Assembly (NCBI RefSeq): GCF_048128805.1
Contig: NC_136019.1
Location: 11,642,905 to 11,706,904, forward strand
DNA length: 64,000 bases
Direction of reading: 5' to 3'
From: Centroberyx gerrardi
Lineage: Eukaryota > Chordata > Actinopteri > Beryciformes > Berycidae
The translations under genes and the position numbers were made by a program. Under the pieces are notes generated by a model. It was not told the DNA's origin, did no database searches, and worked only from the letters and a program-made list of their open reading frames with translations. Positions 1 through 12,692 of this stretch are shown here, piece by piece; positions within the stretch are counted from its first letter, which is position 1; each line of letters begins with the position of its first letter.

Positions 1-47
1 ACCAGTAATGCCTGAGGTACAAACTCAAATAGCACACGGATGAAGCA

Positions 48-48
<1 letters not shown>

Positions 49-102
<54 letters not shown>
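49..102. repeat. (CA)n microsatellite
   Basis: An uninterrupted CA run of about 27 units. The corresponding run in copy B (39243-39268) is half as long, so the two block copies are distinguishable here. Confidence 0.97.
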
Positions 103-105
<3 letters not shown>

Positions 106-1173
106 GTAAAGTAACAGGCATACTGACGCAAACACGCAGGAAGAAAGTACTTTGACGTTATTTAATGCTTGACTTTACGTTCCACAGCATTGTATTAGGT
201 GACAGACAGATCTATTTGTAGCTATACACTGTATGCTTGACAGCTGCCTCTTTACAGCGCTTTACAGTCCAGTGCACTTGAGGTTTGGACAAGCTAAGAA
301 TTAGCAACAGTGTGAGAAAATGTTGGTGTAACAGTGTTGAAAAGATCATGGTGGTTGATGTTGTTATATCCACCTATTTTGAGATGCAGGCATCCTTCAT
401 GTTATATAATATCGCTTCAGTAAACCAGTCACAGTTCTTGAGTGTGGCAAGTGCTTTGTAATTTTCAGTTGGACTTGTTTTTCTTTCTGGATTTGCTCAT
501 GTTATGAGTCATTTAGAAACATTCAAGTGTCTTCCACACTTTCCTCAGAGTGTGCGGTGGTTTGGGTGTGTAGGTGGCCCATTGAAGAGTGCTACTGTAA
601 CTCCAGAGACCATCAACCAGACTGACACCCCATCCTCTCTAGAAGGCTTCAGTGTCTAATTGTTCTGGCGGTCTGTATCTGTGTATGAGAAAGATGAATG
701 TGTTTACTGCAGAGAATGCCTTTACACGATTGGTACAACAATCTGTCCATGGCTTGTAATATTTTATATGATTGGTTGGTACTTACTTGCGATGATGCTA
801 GTTGGTATAATATCCAGAGAAGTCTCTCTAGCATTTAATGAGTCTTTAATGACTTGTACTGCTGTGTTGCTGCTTGGAACCGATTCCTGATTCCTGAAGG
901 TTAGAGTCATATCCACTCCCACCGAGCCGTTCCTGCAGAGAAAACAAAATAGTTAAAATAAAGTAATATGAAAGACAGATTTAACCTATTGCATATTTAA
1001 TTCTGAAATCAAATCTTACCAGAATCTGTTTATTGTGCTTTTAAGAAACGACTCTGGATATTTCTTCCTGAAAGCATTGCCAACCTGTGAACAAGACATA
1101 TTAAGGACACACACTGAGCACATAGCTGAACACATACACTCACACTCACATATCACAACATATATACAATATA

Positions 1174-1544
1174 CAGTACCAGTCAAACGTTTGGACACAC
1201 CTGATTGAACATCTGCTATGTTTTTCATTATCTTAAAGCCATTTTGATCTAAAGGCTTATGCTTAAATGTTTGAAATTTGTTTCTTAGATAAATATAAAT
1301 AGTGAAGTTGATGCCTATGTATGAATTTCTTTCCAAAGCCTTTGCCTTTCCATCAAGGCAAAGGGCGGCTACTTTAAAGAATCTAAAATATAAGATAGTT
1401 TTGATTTGTCTAACACTTTTTTGGTCACTGCATAATTCCATTTGTGTTATTTCATAGTTTTGATGTCTTTACTATTATTCTAAAATGTGGAAAATAGTAA
1501 AAATAAAGGAAAATGTGGTGTGTCCAAACTTTTGACTGGTAGTG
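1174..1544. mobile_element. Tc1-like non-autonomous element in an intron (copy A)
   Basis: The element has inverted ends of about 28 bp (CAGTACCAGTCAAACGTTTG at the left; the right end is its near-complement ending GACTGGTAGTG) and is flanked by TA on both sides, as expected for Tc1/mariner insertion. The 371-bp body has no transposase frame. It lies in the intron between the giant exon and the first small SEA exon and is also present in copy B at 40340-40709, so it predates the block duplication. Confidence 0.85.
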
Positions 1545-4500
1545 TACACACAGCATACCCACATTGTTTAAGAAAAAAAAAGAAAAAAGAATAAGGTAAT
1601 AAGAATAAGGTAATTACCTCTCTTGTGATGTTCTGAGCGAGCCTTTGGTGCTCTGTGGTGTTTGGATTCAAGAGTGCAGAGTTGAATTCATCATTTAACC
1701 GCATCTGCATGTGCAGCGTTCCCTCTGACTCTTCTGAGTCCTCATTTCCCACATTGCTGCTGTTGGATGTTTTGGTGAGAGGAAATGTCCCAGAGTTCGT
1801 TGCATTAAGGGACTCAGTGGCCAAGGTTGTATCATTGGCCTTTGAAACAGGGAATGTGGCGCGGATAACAGTTGGATAAGCAAAGACAATGGGGACAATT
1901 TTTGGGGTATGTCTGAAGAACACAATGGTTTCCCTAGAGGATGGGATAAAAGTAGGCATTGCTTGCTCTTGTGTTGTGTTGACTGCCGTAGGTTTGAGGG
2001 CTGATGCTTCAGAGGAAAATGAGGATGTCGGCTCCAGTCGGTGGTAACATCCGTGTTCGCTGTCACAGGGTGGAAGGTTGAATTTGATGTTTTTCGGGTG
2101 GCGGCTAAAGTGGTTTGAGACACAAGTTCAGGTGTAGGTAAAGAGCTGGCATCCACTGTCTCAAGTGTGGGTCTTAGATCTGATGAAACGGGGGCAACAG
2201 TTGAAAATGTCTGAATCTCGGTGCTTCTCAGAGCGCTTACTGGAGTTCCACTTTTGGGAGTTGTTGAGGTAGCTGTCGAAGAGCTACGGTTCATCACTCC
2301 TGTAACAGTAACTTGAGGGCTTTGGGTAGGCGTCCCATCTGTTGATACAGGCATTGAAGTCCTCTCCACATTTGTAGTCTGAACTGAAAATGAATCCACT
2401 GTTCCTGATGTTGAGGAAGATGTAATGGATGTCGAGTTTGGAGATGTGGTGTTGTACGGTACTGTGTTGGGGGCAGTTGAGCCTGTTTGTGTAGTTTGTA
2501 ATGGCAAAGCTGATGTTGCGAGGGATGTCTGTAATGTAGATGATGACTTTAAAAATGTTGAGGATGAGGATGATGCTGCCTGTGTGTTGTGTGTCATGGA
2601 TGCAGCTGAATCTAATGAGTGAGTGGCTGTATTAGTTGGCAATTCAGTGGATGATATATGGGCGGCAACTGAAGAGTGTCTAGTCTGTGTGTGTACTGGT
2701 GTAGTCATTGTAGCCGAAGGGATACCTAACGATGCACTTAATGTGTTGGGAGATGCTGATGTTGACCTCTGTGTAGGAGTGTTGATCACAGCCGAATTTG
2801 GGGATGTTGTTCCTGGTTGTTTGGTAGTCTCTACATCTGTGCTCAGGACCGGTGACACAGTAGATTTAGTTTGTAACACTGCTGTAGAGGTGTTGGTTTC
2901 AGAAGTCACTTGTGGCTTGTTTGTGGTTTGCGCTGCTGTGGAAGTAGTTGTCTCGGGGATTGGTTGTACTGTTGTGGCTACTGAAGGTTGTGGTGATATT
3001 GCTGTATTGGGAGTACTTAATGTAAAAGAGTTTGTTGTTTGTGATGTATTTCTTAAATCACTTTTAAGATCAAGAGTAGATGCTAAAGTTTCTGTTGGTG
3101 TGGTGAATACTGTCGCCACGGGCGGTGTAGTTTGTGTCATTATTGTGGTTGACTCTGTTGTGGATGCTGTGGGTTGTGTTGATGTTGCTGTGGATACTGT
3201 TGTCAAAGATGCTGTAGCTTGTGCTGGTGTGTTGGTGTAATTTGTTGTAGATAGAATATTTTGTGTTGGTGTTGTGGTTGATGTTTCTTCAGATGGTACA
3301 ATTTGTGTTAGTGATGTGATTGGTTCTGTTGTTATCGATGCTGTAGTTTGTTTCAGTGTTGTGGTGGATTCTGTTACTACAGATATTGTTTCAGCTGGTG
3401 TTGTGGTGTAATCTGTAGGTGCTATAGATTCTGCTGTTACAGATGCTATAGTTTCTAGTGGAGTTGTTGATGGCGTTGTTACAAATGCAGTTTGTATTGG
3501 TCTTGATTCTGTTGCAATAGACGCTGCAGTTTGTACTGGTGTTGTGGCAGATTTTGTTGTTATCATTTGTGTTGGTGTTGCGGTGGAGGCTGTAGTTTGT
3601 GATAGAGTTGAAATGTACTGAGTTATTGCAGATCCTGTGGCCTCTTCTGGTGGTGCAGTGAGTTCTGTTGATGCTGTGGCTTGTGGTGGTGTTAAGATAG
3701 GTACTGTTGCCACGGATCCAGTATTTTGTAATGGTGTTGTGGCAGAAATTGTTCTTACAGATGTTGTACTATGTGTTGATACAGATGGTATAGTTGGTAA
3801 TGGTGTTGTGGTGGGTTCTGTTGCCACAGAAGTTGTAGTTTGTGTTGGTGTTGTGATTGATTCTGTTGTGGATGTTGTAGTTTGTGTTGGTGTTGCTGTG
3901 GATACTGTTGCCACTGATGCTGTAGTTTGTGTTAGTGTTGCAGTGTAATTTGTTGTGGATATATTAGTTTGGGTTGGTGTTGTGCTTGATACTGTTGTGG
4001 ATGTTGTAGTTTGTGTTGGTGTTGCTGTAGATGCTGTTGATGGTGTAGTTTGTCCTGGTATAGTTGCTGATTCTGTTGTAAATGATATACTGTGTGTTGG
4101 TGCTGTGGTGTGAATTGTTGTCGATGTAGTACTTTGTTTTGGTGCTGTGGGTGATACTGCTGCTACAGATGATGAACTTTGTGTTGGTGATGTGATTGAT
4201 TCTGTTGTAACAGATGCTGTAGTTTGTGCTGGAGTTGTTGACTGTGTTGTTACAACTGTGGGTTGTGTTGGTGTTTCCTCTGTTGTTTTGGTAGCTGTAG
4301 TTTCTAGTGGTGCTGCCATGGATGGTGTAGTTTGTGTTGCTGTTAAGTTTGATAATGTCACGGATCCAGTATTTTGCAGTGGTGTTGTGGTGGATTTTGT
4401 AGCTGTAGATATTGTATTTTGTGTTGGTGTTGTGGTGGATTCTGTCACTACAGATGCTATTGTTGTGGCTGGTGTTGTGGTGTAATTTGTTGTAGATACA

Positions 4501-7172
4501 ATAGTCTGGGTTGGTGTTATGGTTGATACTGTTGCCAGATATGATGAACTTTGTGTTGGTGATGTGATTGGTTCTGTTGTTATCGATGCTGTAGTTTGTT
4601 TCAGTGTTGTGGTGGATTCTGTTACTACAGATATTGTTTCAGCTGGTGTTGTGGTGTAATCTGTAGATGCTATAGATTCTGTTGTTACTGATGCTGTAGT
4701 TTGTACTGGAGTTGTGATTGATTGTGTTGTTACAAATGCAGTTTGTATTGGTCTTGATTCTGTTGTGATAGTTGCTGTAGTTTGTACTGGTCTTGTGGCA
4801 GATTTTGTTGTTACTGTTTGTGTTGGTGTAACAGTGGATGCTGTAGTTTGCGATAGAGTTGAAATGTACTGAGTTGTTGCAAAGCCTGTGGCCTCTACTG
4901 GTGGTGCAGTGAGTTCTGTTGTTACTGATGCTGTGGCTTGTGGTGGTGTAAAGTTAGATAATGTTGTCACGGATCCAGAATTTTGTAATGGTGTAGTTGT
5001 GGATATTGCTGCTACAGATGCTATACTATGTGTTGATGCAGATGTTATAGTTTGTAACGTTGTTGCGGTGGGTTCTTTTACTCCAGATATTGTTTCTGTT
5101 GGTGCTGTGGGGAATCCTGTTGCTACTTTAGTTGTAGTTTGGGTTGGTGTTGTGGTTGATTCTGTTGTGGATGTTGTAGTTTGTATTGGTGTCGCTGTGG
5201 ATACTGTTGCCACAGATGGTGCAGTTTGTGTTGGTATAGTCATTGATTCTGTTGTAAAAAGTATACTGTGTGTTGGTGTTGTGGTGTAAATTGTTGATGC
5301 AGTAGTTTGTTTTGGTGCTGTGGAAGATACTGTTGTTACAGATGCTGTAGTTTGTGCTGGAGTTGTTGATTTCCTTGTTATATTTGTTGTTTGTGTTGGT
5401 GTTGCCACAGATGGTAAAGTTTGTGTTTGTGTTGAGGTGGATAATGTTCTCATGGATCCCGTATTTTGTAATGGTGTTGGGGTGGAACTTGTTACAGATG
5501 TAGTACTATGTGTTGATACAGATGTTATAGTTGGTATTGGTGTTGTGGTGGATTCTGTAACTACAGATATTGTTTCAGCTGGTGTTGTGGTGAATCCTGT
5601 TGCCATGGACGATGTTGTTTGTGTTGGCATTGTGGTTGATTCTCTTGTGGATGCTACAGACTGTGTGGGTGTTACTGTGGAGACTGCTGCCATGGATGCT
5701 GTAGTTTGAGTCTGTGTTGTGGTGTAATTTCTTGCAGATACATTAGTTTGGGTTGGCGTTGTGGTTGATACTGTTGCCACAAATGGTGAACTTTGTGTTG
5801 GTGACATGATTGATTCTGTGCTTACAGATGCTGTAGTTTGTGCTGGAGTTGTGGTTGAAAGTGTTGCTATGAATTTGGTAGTTTGTGTTGGTGTTGGTGT
5901 TGTTGTGGATACTATTGCTATGGATGCTGTCGTTTGTGTCTGTATAGTCGCTGATGCTGTTGGTGTTGGTGTTGTGGTGTGAAGTGTTGATGCAGTATTT
6001 TGTTTTGGTGCTGTGGGCGATACTGTCCTTACAGATGATGAACTTTGTGTTGATGATGTGATTGATTCTGTTGTTGCAGATGCTGTAGTTTGTGCTGGAG
6101 TTGTTGATTGTGTTATTGCATTTGTTGTTTGTGTTGGTGTTGCCACAGATGGTGAAGTTTGTGTTGATTTTGTTGTTATAGTTTGTAATGGTGTTGTGGT
6201 GGAGGATGTAGTTTGTGATGGAGTTGAAATGTACTGAGTTGTTGCAGATCCTGTGGCCTCTATTGGCATTGCCACCGTTGATGTAGTTTGTGTTGGTGTT
6301 AAGATAGACATTGTTGCCACAGATCCAGAATTTCGTAATGGTGTTGTTGTGGATTCTGTCACTACAGATGCTATAATTCTGGCCGGTGTTGTGGTGTCAT
6401 TTGTAGATGCTAAAGTTTCTGTTGGTGTTGTGGTGGAGGATGTAGTTTGTGATAGAGTTGAAATGTACTGAGTTGTTGCAGATCCTGTGGCCTCTACTGG
6501 TGGTGCAGTGAGTTCTGTTGTTGCAGATGCTGTAGTTTGTGCTGGAGTTGTTGTGATATTACATTTGTTGTTTGTGTTGGTGTTGCCACGGCTGGTGAGG
6601 TTTGTGTTGGTGTTAAGTTAGATAATGTTGTCATGGATCCAGTAATTTGTAATGGTGTTGTAGTGGATTTTGTTGCTACAGATGTTGTGCTTTGTGTTGC
6701 TACAGATTTTGTAGTTTCTGTTGGTGTTGTGGTGGATTCTGTCACTACAGATATTGTTTCAGTTGGTGTTGTGGTGAGTTCTGTTGTCATGGATAGTGTA
6801 GTTTGTGTTGGTATTGTGGTTGATCCTGTTGTGGATGCTATGGATTGTGTTGGTGTTGCTGTGAATTCTGTTGTTGTTGATTTTATTGTTACAGATGCTG
6901 TAGTTTGTCCTGGAGTTGTTGACTGTGCAACTGTGGTTTGTGTTGGTATTTCCTCTGTTCTTCTTGTAGCTGTAGTTTCTATTGGCATTGCCACCATTGG
7001 TGTAGTTTGTGTTGGTGTTAAGATAGACATTGTTGCCACACATCCAGAATTTCGTAATGGTGTTGTTGTGGATTCTGTCACTACAGATGCTATAGTTCTG
7101 GCCGGTGTTGTGGTGTCATTTGTAGATGCTAAAGTTTCTGTTGGTGTTGTGGTGGAGGATGTAGTTTGTGAT

Positions 7173-9028
7173 TAGGGCTGGGTTTAAAAAATCGATTTTC
7201 CGATTCAAATCGATCTTCATTTGAATGATCCCATATCGATTCATAAAATCCCGAGATCGATCTTTTAATATATGCCCAATATATCCCTGTAGAGTCTGTA
7301 GAGTTGCACAACTTGCTAGCGCCGGCTGCCGGCTATTTAGCCATCTACTCACATCTGTCTGGCCGGCCGCTTTTATAGCTGAATGTCACTAAATATTCAC
7401 ACTACCAGAATTTGGTGGGGACAACAGAATTTTTGAATGAGAGTGACTGCGCATGTCTGGTAGCCTACATACTGGAGCAGACTAGTAAAATAAACTGACT
7501 CAATAACTAGACTCAGACTGTCTGTACGGGTAACAGGAGTCACTCCACTCCTCCGATCTCACGATGGCTGGAAATAATGTCTGTAACCATAGTAACGTTT
7601 ACTTCAGACCAATATTGCGGCTACCATCGCCTGTATTTTCAGTTCATTTGACACCAGTAACACCAGTAACCAGCGGCGTCAGTTTATCCATAAGATCTTA
7701 ATAAACCGCCATTGACAGCGGCGTCATATTCTCTTTTTCCATCACAGGAACTTCATACTTATAACAGCAACATTTGGGCTGAAGGCCGCAGAACTGGAAC
7801 AACCGCAATGTTGAGGAAACAGACTGGATCGAAAAATTGAGAATATCTCACAACACTTACCTCCGTCTCTTTCAAATTAAGGATGATAATGTTACGTAAC
7901 ATAACGAGTGTTGAGCCACGTAACAACCAGCTGTCCAGTCCCGTTCTGGTTCACACTACTCGGACTAACCGAATCCGCTCTCAAATTCAGTATCAGTACC
8001 TGAATTTTTCAGGTAGTGAGTTTGGTTATAGAATGCGGTTGTCACTCTCCTTAATAACTGAACTGTGCGTGAAATTGCAAGGGGAGTTGTGCGTTTTTTT
8101 AGATGTTTCAAAATAATAGCGATCTCTGCCGAGCTTCTGCGCAACGCGCAGCGAACGGTTGCCATGGTAACGACGGACTCAACTGAAGTGTTACAGCTGA
8201 AACTACTGTATAACGCTAAATACAAGGCCTTAGCTGAGGAGATCATTTTAGGGGCTTCATTACCATGACCATGTAAAATCATTATTTAAACTGATTTATG
8301 TTTCCATCATTATTGGATCTCAGTTCTGTGAGTGCAGTAGTACTCAGGAGAGAGATCCAGCCTTGCTCTGAGAAGACTATAATATGCACTTTGGTATTAT
8401 ATTTATTACTATTTGTAATCATATTTTTATTTTAGACTACTTATTTCTTCTGCACTGACTGAAGAAAGTACATTAAACATTCACAATTAAAAAACATAAT
8501 CAGTTTATTTTTCAATTGAGCATTGATCCTGTAATAAAAATGTTTATGTTATTTTAAGTCATGCTTTCATAAACATATTTAAGGTTTGTTTATTAATTCG
8601 GTAAAAATGCATCACCGGAAAAATGTATCTTGCCATCGCAAACATCCCTTAGCCGGCTACTTTTCCCATCTGGCTGGCTACTCAAAAATTTGGGGAACCC
8701 CCTGCTTGCACTATATTGTGTTGACTGCTGTAGTGTGTTGGTCATGTTAAATAAAAAGTACATTAATGTAACTGCTTTGGGGTCAATTCTTAATGTAAAC
8801 ATTAATATTTTTAATAATGCACCAGGTTAGAGGGTTCCTTGTACAATTTACAGCATTAGTTCAATGAGAATCTCTTTCATATCCAAGCAAAATTGATATT
8901 GTAACTGAAATATCCCTAACCGAATCGATATTGAATCGAATCGAATCGAATCGGAAATCAAATCGAATCGGGACCTTGTGAATCGGAATCGAATCGATTC
9001 AGGAAATCAGTGGCGATACCCAGCCCTA
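7173..9028. mobile_element. hAT-like non-autonomous element inserted in the giant exon of copy A
   Basis: The 1856-bp insert begins TAGGGCTGGGT and ends ACCCAGCCCTA. It is flanked by 8-bp near-identical target duplications, tttgtgat (7165-7172) and attgtgat (9029-9036), that fit the hAT pattern nTnnnnAn. Subterminal regions are rich in GAATCGAATC-type repeats. No transposase-length frame is present, so it would need a transposase in trans. The uninterrupted sequence (tttgtgatagagttg) is present many times in copy B, which proves insertion. The first 0.83 kb recurs at 15929-16755. Confidence 0.85.
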
Positions 9029-11365
9029 ATTGTGATAGAGTTGAAATGTACTGAGTTGTTGCAGATCCTGTGGCCTCTACTGGGGGTGCAGTGAGTTCTG
9101 TTGTTGCAGATGCTGTAGTTTGTCCTGGAGTTGTTGACTGTGTTGTTGCAACTGTGGTTTGTGTTGGTGTTTCCTCTGTTCTTCTTGTAGCTGTAGTTTC
9201 TATTGGCATTGCCACTGTTGGTGTAGTTTGTGTTGGTGTTAAGATAGACATTGTTGCCACAGATCCAGAATTTCGTAATGGTGTTGTTGTGGATTCTGCC
9301 ACTACAGATGCTATAGTTCTGGCCGGTGTTGTGGTGTCATTTGTAGATGCTGAAGTTTCTGTTGGTGCTACTACAGATGGTGACATTTGCCAAGATGCTG
9401 TGGTTTGTTTCTGGGTGATTTGACTAGACTGCAAATTTTGCACTTGAGTGACGTTTGTGGATAAGGAATTTGCACCACGAGTGGATGATTTATATTGTGG
9501 GAATGTTGTACTGTTCCTGGTGGTGGAGGAAGTAGTTTGCTGATGGAAAGTTCCTTGTGTTGTTGTGTTAAGGCCTGAGGTTGACTTTGTGTTCTCAGTG
9601 GCAGTTTCATTGTTAAGACTTGGACTACTCATGTTCTCATTTGTAAATGTTTGGTTAAGCGTTGAAGCCCTGCTTGAGCTACTCCTAACCAGTCGGGTTT
9701 TCACTGAATTCAGTGTATCTACAGTGGAAACATTTTGAGTAGAATTTGTTAAAAACATGGAATTCATGGCAGATGAATTCCATGTTTGATCTGATGGATT
9801 GGAGGTTTTTGATACCTCTGAATCTGAATTAATGGTCACAGCAGTTAAATGTATGCTTCCATCTCTCAGTGTGTGTTGGCAGGGGTTACATTCAGATCCT
9901 CTGTGGCATTTTTCATGGATAGGTTTGTCTGTGTTTTGTTTAGGAATGTGTGCGTGGCTGTGGTTGTGACGACAGACAGAGTTCTTGTAATTGTGGATGC
10001 TGAATTGTTGTCTCTGGCATCCAAATCCCTAGGTGTGGCTGGCCTGGCCATCACAGAAGTCTTTGTAGGTGAGTAACTTGTGTGTGCAGTTTGTGTAGAG
10101 TTCATGGTTGTATGTGTGGGAACTTGATGCATCGATGCTGAAGGGGTGTCACTGGTTGTTGATGTATTCACCACAGTTGAATTCAGCATAGGGGAGGGCA
10201 GGGTCAGAGCTTGGGTAGAGTGAGTTTTAGTTGAGGCTGAGACTGTCGGTGCATTTGTCCCATTGGAGCTAGTATGAGTCACTTCCCTGTCATGTTCCGC
10301 TGCAGAAGTGCTAGGTCCAACAAAACCGTCCACTGGGGTTGTCGATAGGCTTACAGATGTCGAAGACAGATTCTGATCTTCGTCCGTCAAAGAACTGCTA
10401 AGGTTTACTACTGATGCCTCTGAAGCCAATTTGCCTGTGGTCATGTCAGGTGAAGAACTGGTTTGGGCAGGTGTGTGGAAAGCAGTCACAGGTGTAGAGT
10501 CAGAGCGCTCAGTGATACTGGAAGCAGTATTTCTTTCATTGGCAAAGGCTATATTCTGACTTGTCATTTTCTCTGTTGATGTTGCATTCATTTCCTGCTT
10601 TGGGTCTGATGTAAGTCCCATGAACTCAGATGTATTTGTCATGGCTGGAGCTCCTGCTGTATCTTCTTGTCTGTTAGAGCTAGATGTGGATACCCCAGTT
10701 GGAGTATTCATATCCGCCTGTGTGGTTGCAAACATTGGAGTGGTCTGTGTTTTTGGTGTAGGCGAATATTGCCCATCAAATGATTGAACAACTTGTGTTG
10801 AAAGTGCACTGACCTCTGTCACTGCGCTTGTCGGAGAAGCCACATCTGTTGTGTTAATTTCTGGAGTCTCTGTATGGGATGTAGCACTGAGCTGAGTTGG
10901 AATGAAAGCTGAGAGAGAGGGAAAAGTGGAAGGTTTCATATCAATTAATAATGCACAAGAACCGTCATTTATTACAAGCATTAGCGGCAATCAATATTAT
11001 GGCTAAGATATATGACTTTTTATCTTGGAAACTGGGTACAACACTGTAACTGGGCAAATTAATTGACTGTATAATCCCTTAGGTGATTTTCTTTTTCCAG
11101 GTCCCTTTTTTTCCAGAATGTGGCAGTCTGATAAAGGCATCTGACGTCAGCTGAGGAGTTGTGTATTTTAAGTGCAGCTATTACGTCTAGTCATGGAAAA
11201 GTCGGCATTGCGTAACCTGACTCACCCATTAGGAAGCTGAGCACAATTCCACAATTCATGGTGGCATTTCATGGGTTTGCACAGGCAGCGGGGATATCTG
11301 ATCACAAAGCAGACAAAGTTAGCAATGTATTCAAGCTATCCGTCACCTGTTATTTGTAGTTACAC

Positions 11366-11407
11366 ACCATACAGATACAATAGCATACCATACAGATACA
11401 ATAGCAT
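11366..11407. repeat. 21-bp tandem repeat, two units (copy A)
   Basis: Two units of accatacagatacaatagc-at lie just upstream of the signal-peptide exon of the broken gene. Copy B has three units at 52688-52750. Confidence 0.85.
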
Positions 11408-11426
11408 ATCGTACATTTCTTGCATA

Positions 11427-12692
11427 TGTGATACTCACAAAAAGGGTTTTGAGATATATATATATTTTTGTTTTCATAAAAGGTTTTATTGTTTATTTTT
11501 GAAGATGTATTTTCTTTATTTTTGTCAAACTTTATTTATAGACTTACTTATTTACTATTACAGATTTATGGGTCAAATAATACCATGCTATTTTATTTCA
11601 CAACAGTAGGGGGCAGTACCTCTCTAAGGGGTCACTGGGACTGGGAAAGTGCATGTGGGCACTGATCGCGTCCATTACCCAGTAGTTGGGGAAAGGGACA
11701 GTCGTGTGCTGTCTCAATAACTTTCCCTACTGTGTACAGGTTGGTTGGAACCTAAAAATCACTCAAAATTGATGTAGAAAATGTATAAGTGTTGTGTGTA
11801 TGTAATGTAAGTTCATCGTTATACTACACAGTTGATAACTAGGTTAAAATACTGTAATAGTAGCTTCCATTGTGTACCCTGTAATGGCGGTTTTGCCACG
11901 TACTGCTTTCTTTGTCCTTTTATATCAGTTGGCAGCTCCTGGGCATTTACATTACCATTTTTCAAGGTAGCATAATTTGTAGAAACAATTGAGCGTATTT
12001 ACATATAATTTACATTGTCAGGTTAGTTAAGAGTTACCGGTGGCTAATTTAATGTAGTCCGGTTAGCTTAAATTTAGCTGTTAGCCTCTATTCACATTAG
12101 CATTTTTCCGCCTCGTTGTAATGGTCGGCGATGTTCAGACCCTTACCAGTTTACATGGGCACTTGACTACTTTATGTGTTGAGCTTTATGTATTTTGACA
12201 ATTATCTCAGGTGCAAGCATCTTAATTCTGTTTTTAGTATACACTAGTATGTATGAGTATGGTAAACTATTTACATTAATGTCTTCTTCTATAAGAAGTT
12301 TATTTGATTGAAGAGTATGCTACATCTGGTGTATGGTGAGGATGATATGTGAAACTATAGAGAAATAGAGACTGTGTGTTGGACTGAGATGTTTATTTTT
12401 GTTATACAAAGCTGAATTAATTGGTGATAAATACAATAGGGTACTATTAAGACATATAGGGAACTATATTCTGTTGGTTTTCTTTAAGAGAAGAATGTCT
12501 GGTTATGCCTAACCTGAATTTATGCGAATGCATACCGAGAAAAACAAGAAAATAATATGATGATGTATGTGAGAAATAAACATTATCCAGTAGTTGGAGA
12601 AAGGGACAGTCGTGTGCCGTCTCAATAACTTTCCCTACTGTGTACAGGATTTCTTTAATCTGTTAACGGCACCAAACCTGGGACCCGTTACA
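11427..12692. mobile_element. 1266-bp insertion specific to copy A (solo-LTR-like)
   Basis: Copy B reads straight through this point (cttgcatatttcttgcatat). Here an insert starting TGTGATACTCAC and ending GACCCGTTACA is flanked by a 4- to 5-bp duplication (CATA or CATAT), so it behaves like a transposed element. TG...CA ends and the short target duplication suggest a solo LTR, but the family is not recognised. Inside are two near-identical copies of a segment of about 63 bp (around 11679-11741 and 12589-12651) containing gtctcaataactttccctac. It sits about 170 bp upstream of the signal-peptide exon of the broken gene and might have disturbed its promoter. Confidence 0.6.

Larger units (their letters stand above)
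545..11259 (-). pseudogene. Broken copy of the giant SEA mucin-like gene
   Basis: This is the copy A counterpart of the intact gene at 39711-52581. Exons can be placed by homology and splice sites: signal-peptide exon 11226-11259 (starts ATG, reads MNCGIVLSFLM, donor GTGAGT), giant exon 1618-10908, SEA exons 1020-1084 and 787-932, and a possible last exon 545-636. The ends are intact, but the giant exon is not. A 256-bp deletion near 9877 shifts the frame; a hAT-like element interrupts it at 7173-9028; a 4-bp deletion near 6550 shifts the frame again; a 10-bp deletion near 2038 shifts it a third time, just before the SEA domain. A 9-bp in-frame deletion lies near 1895. In the reading frame set by the signal peptide the protein stops soon after the 256-bp deletion, so no SEA domain would be made. 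It could still yield a short Ser/Thr-rich secreted peptide of about 360 residues. Sequencing or assembly error could explain one small indel, but not all four lesions. Confidence 0.8.

Noticed and set aside
2623-6471. Many plus-strand frames rich in V, C, D and G in both block copies
   Set aside because: They are reverse complements of the Thr/Ser repeat exon; the same frames repeat with the array and have no independent signals.
7965-8282. Possible transposase fragment inside the hAT-like element
   Set aside because: The frame is about 105 codons, has no recognisable hAT motif and is not preserved as a longer frame in the second fragment; the element is best called non-autonomous.
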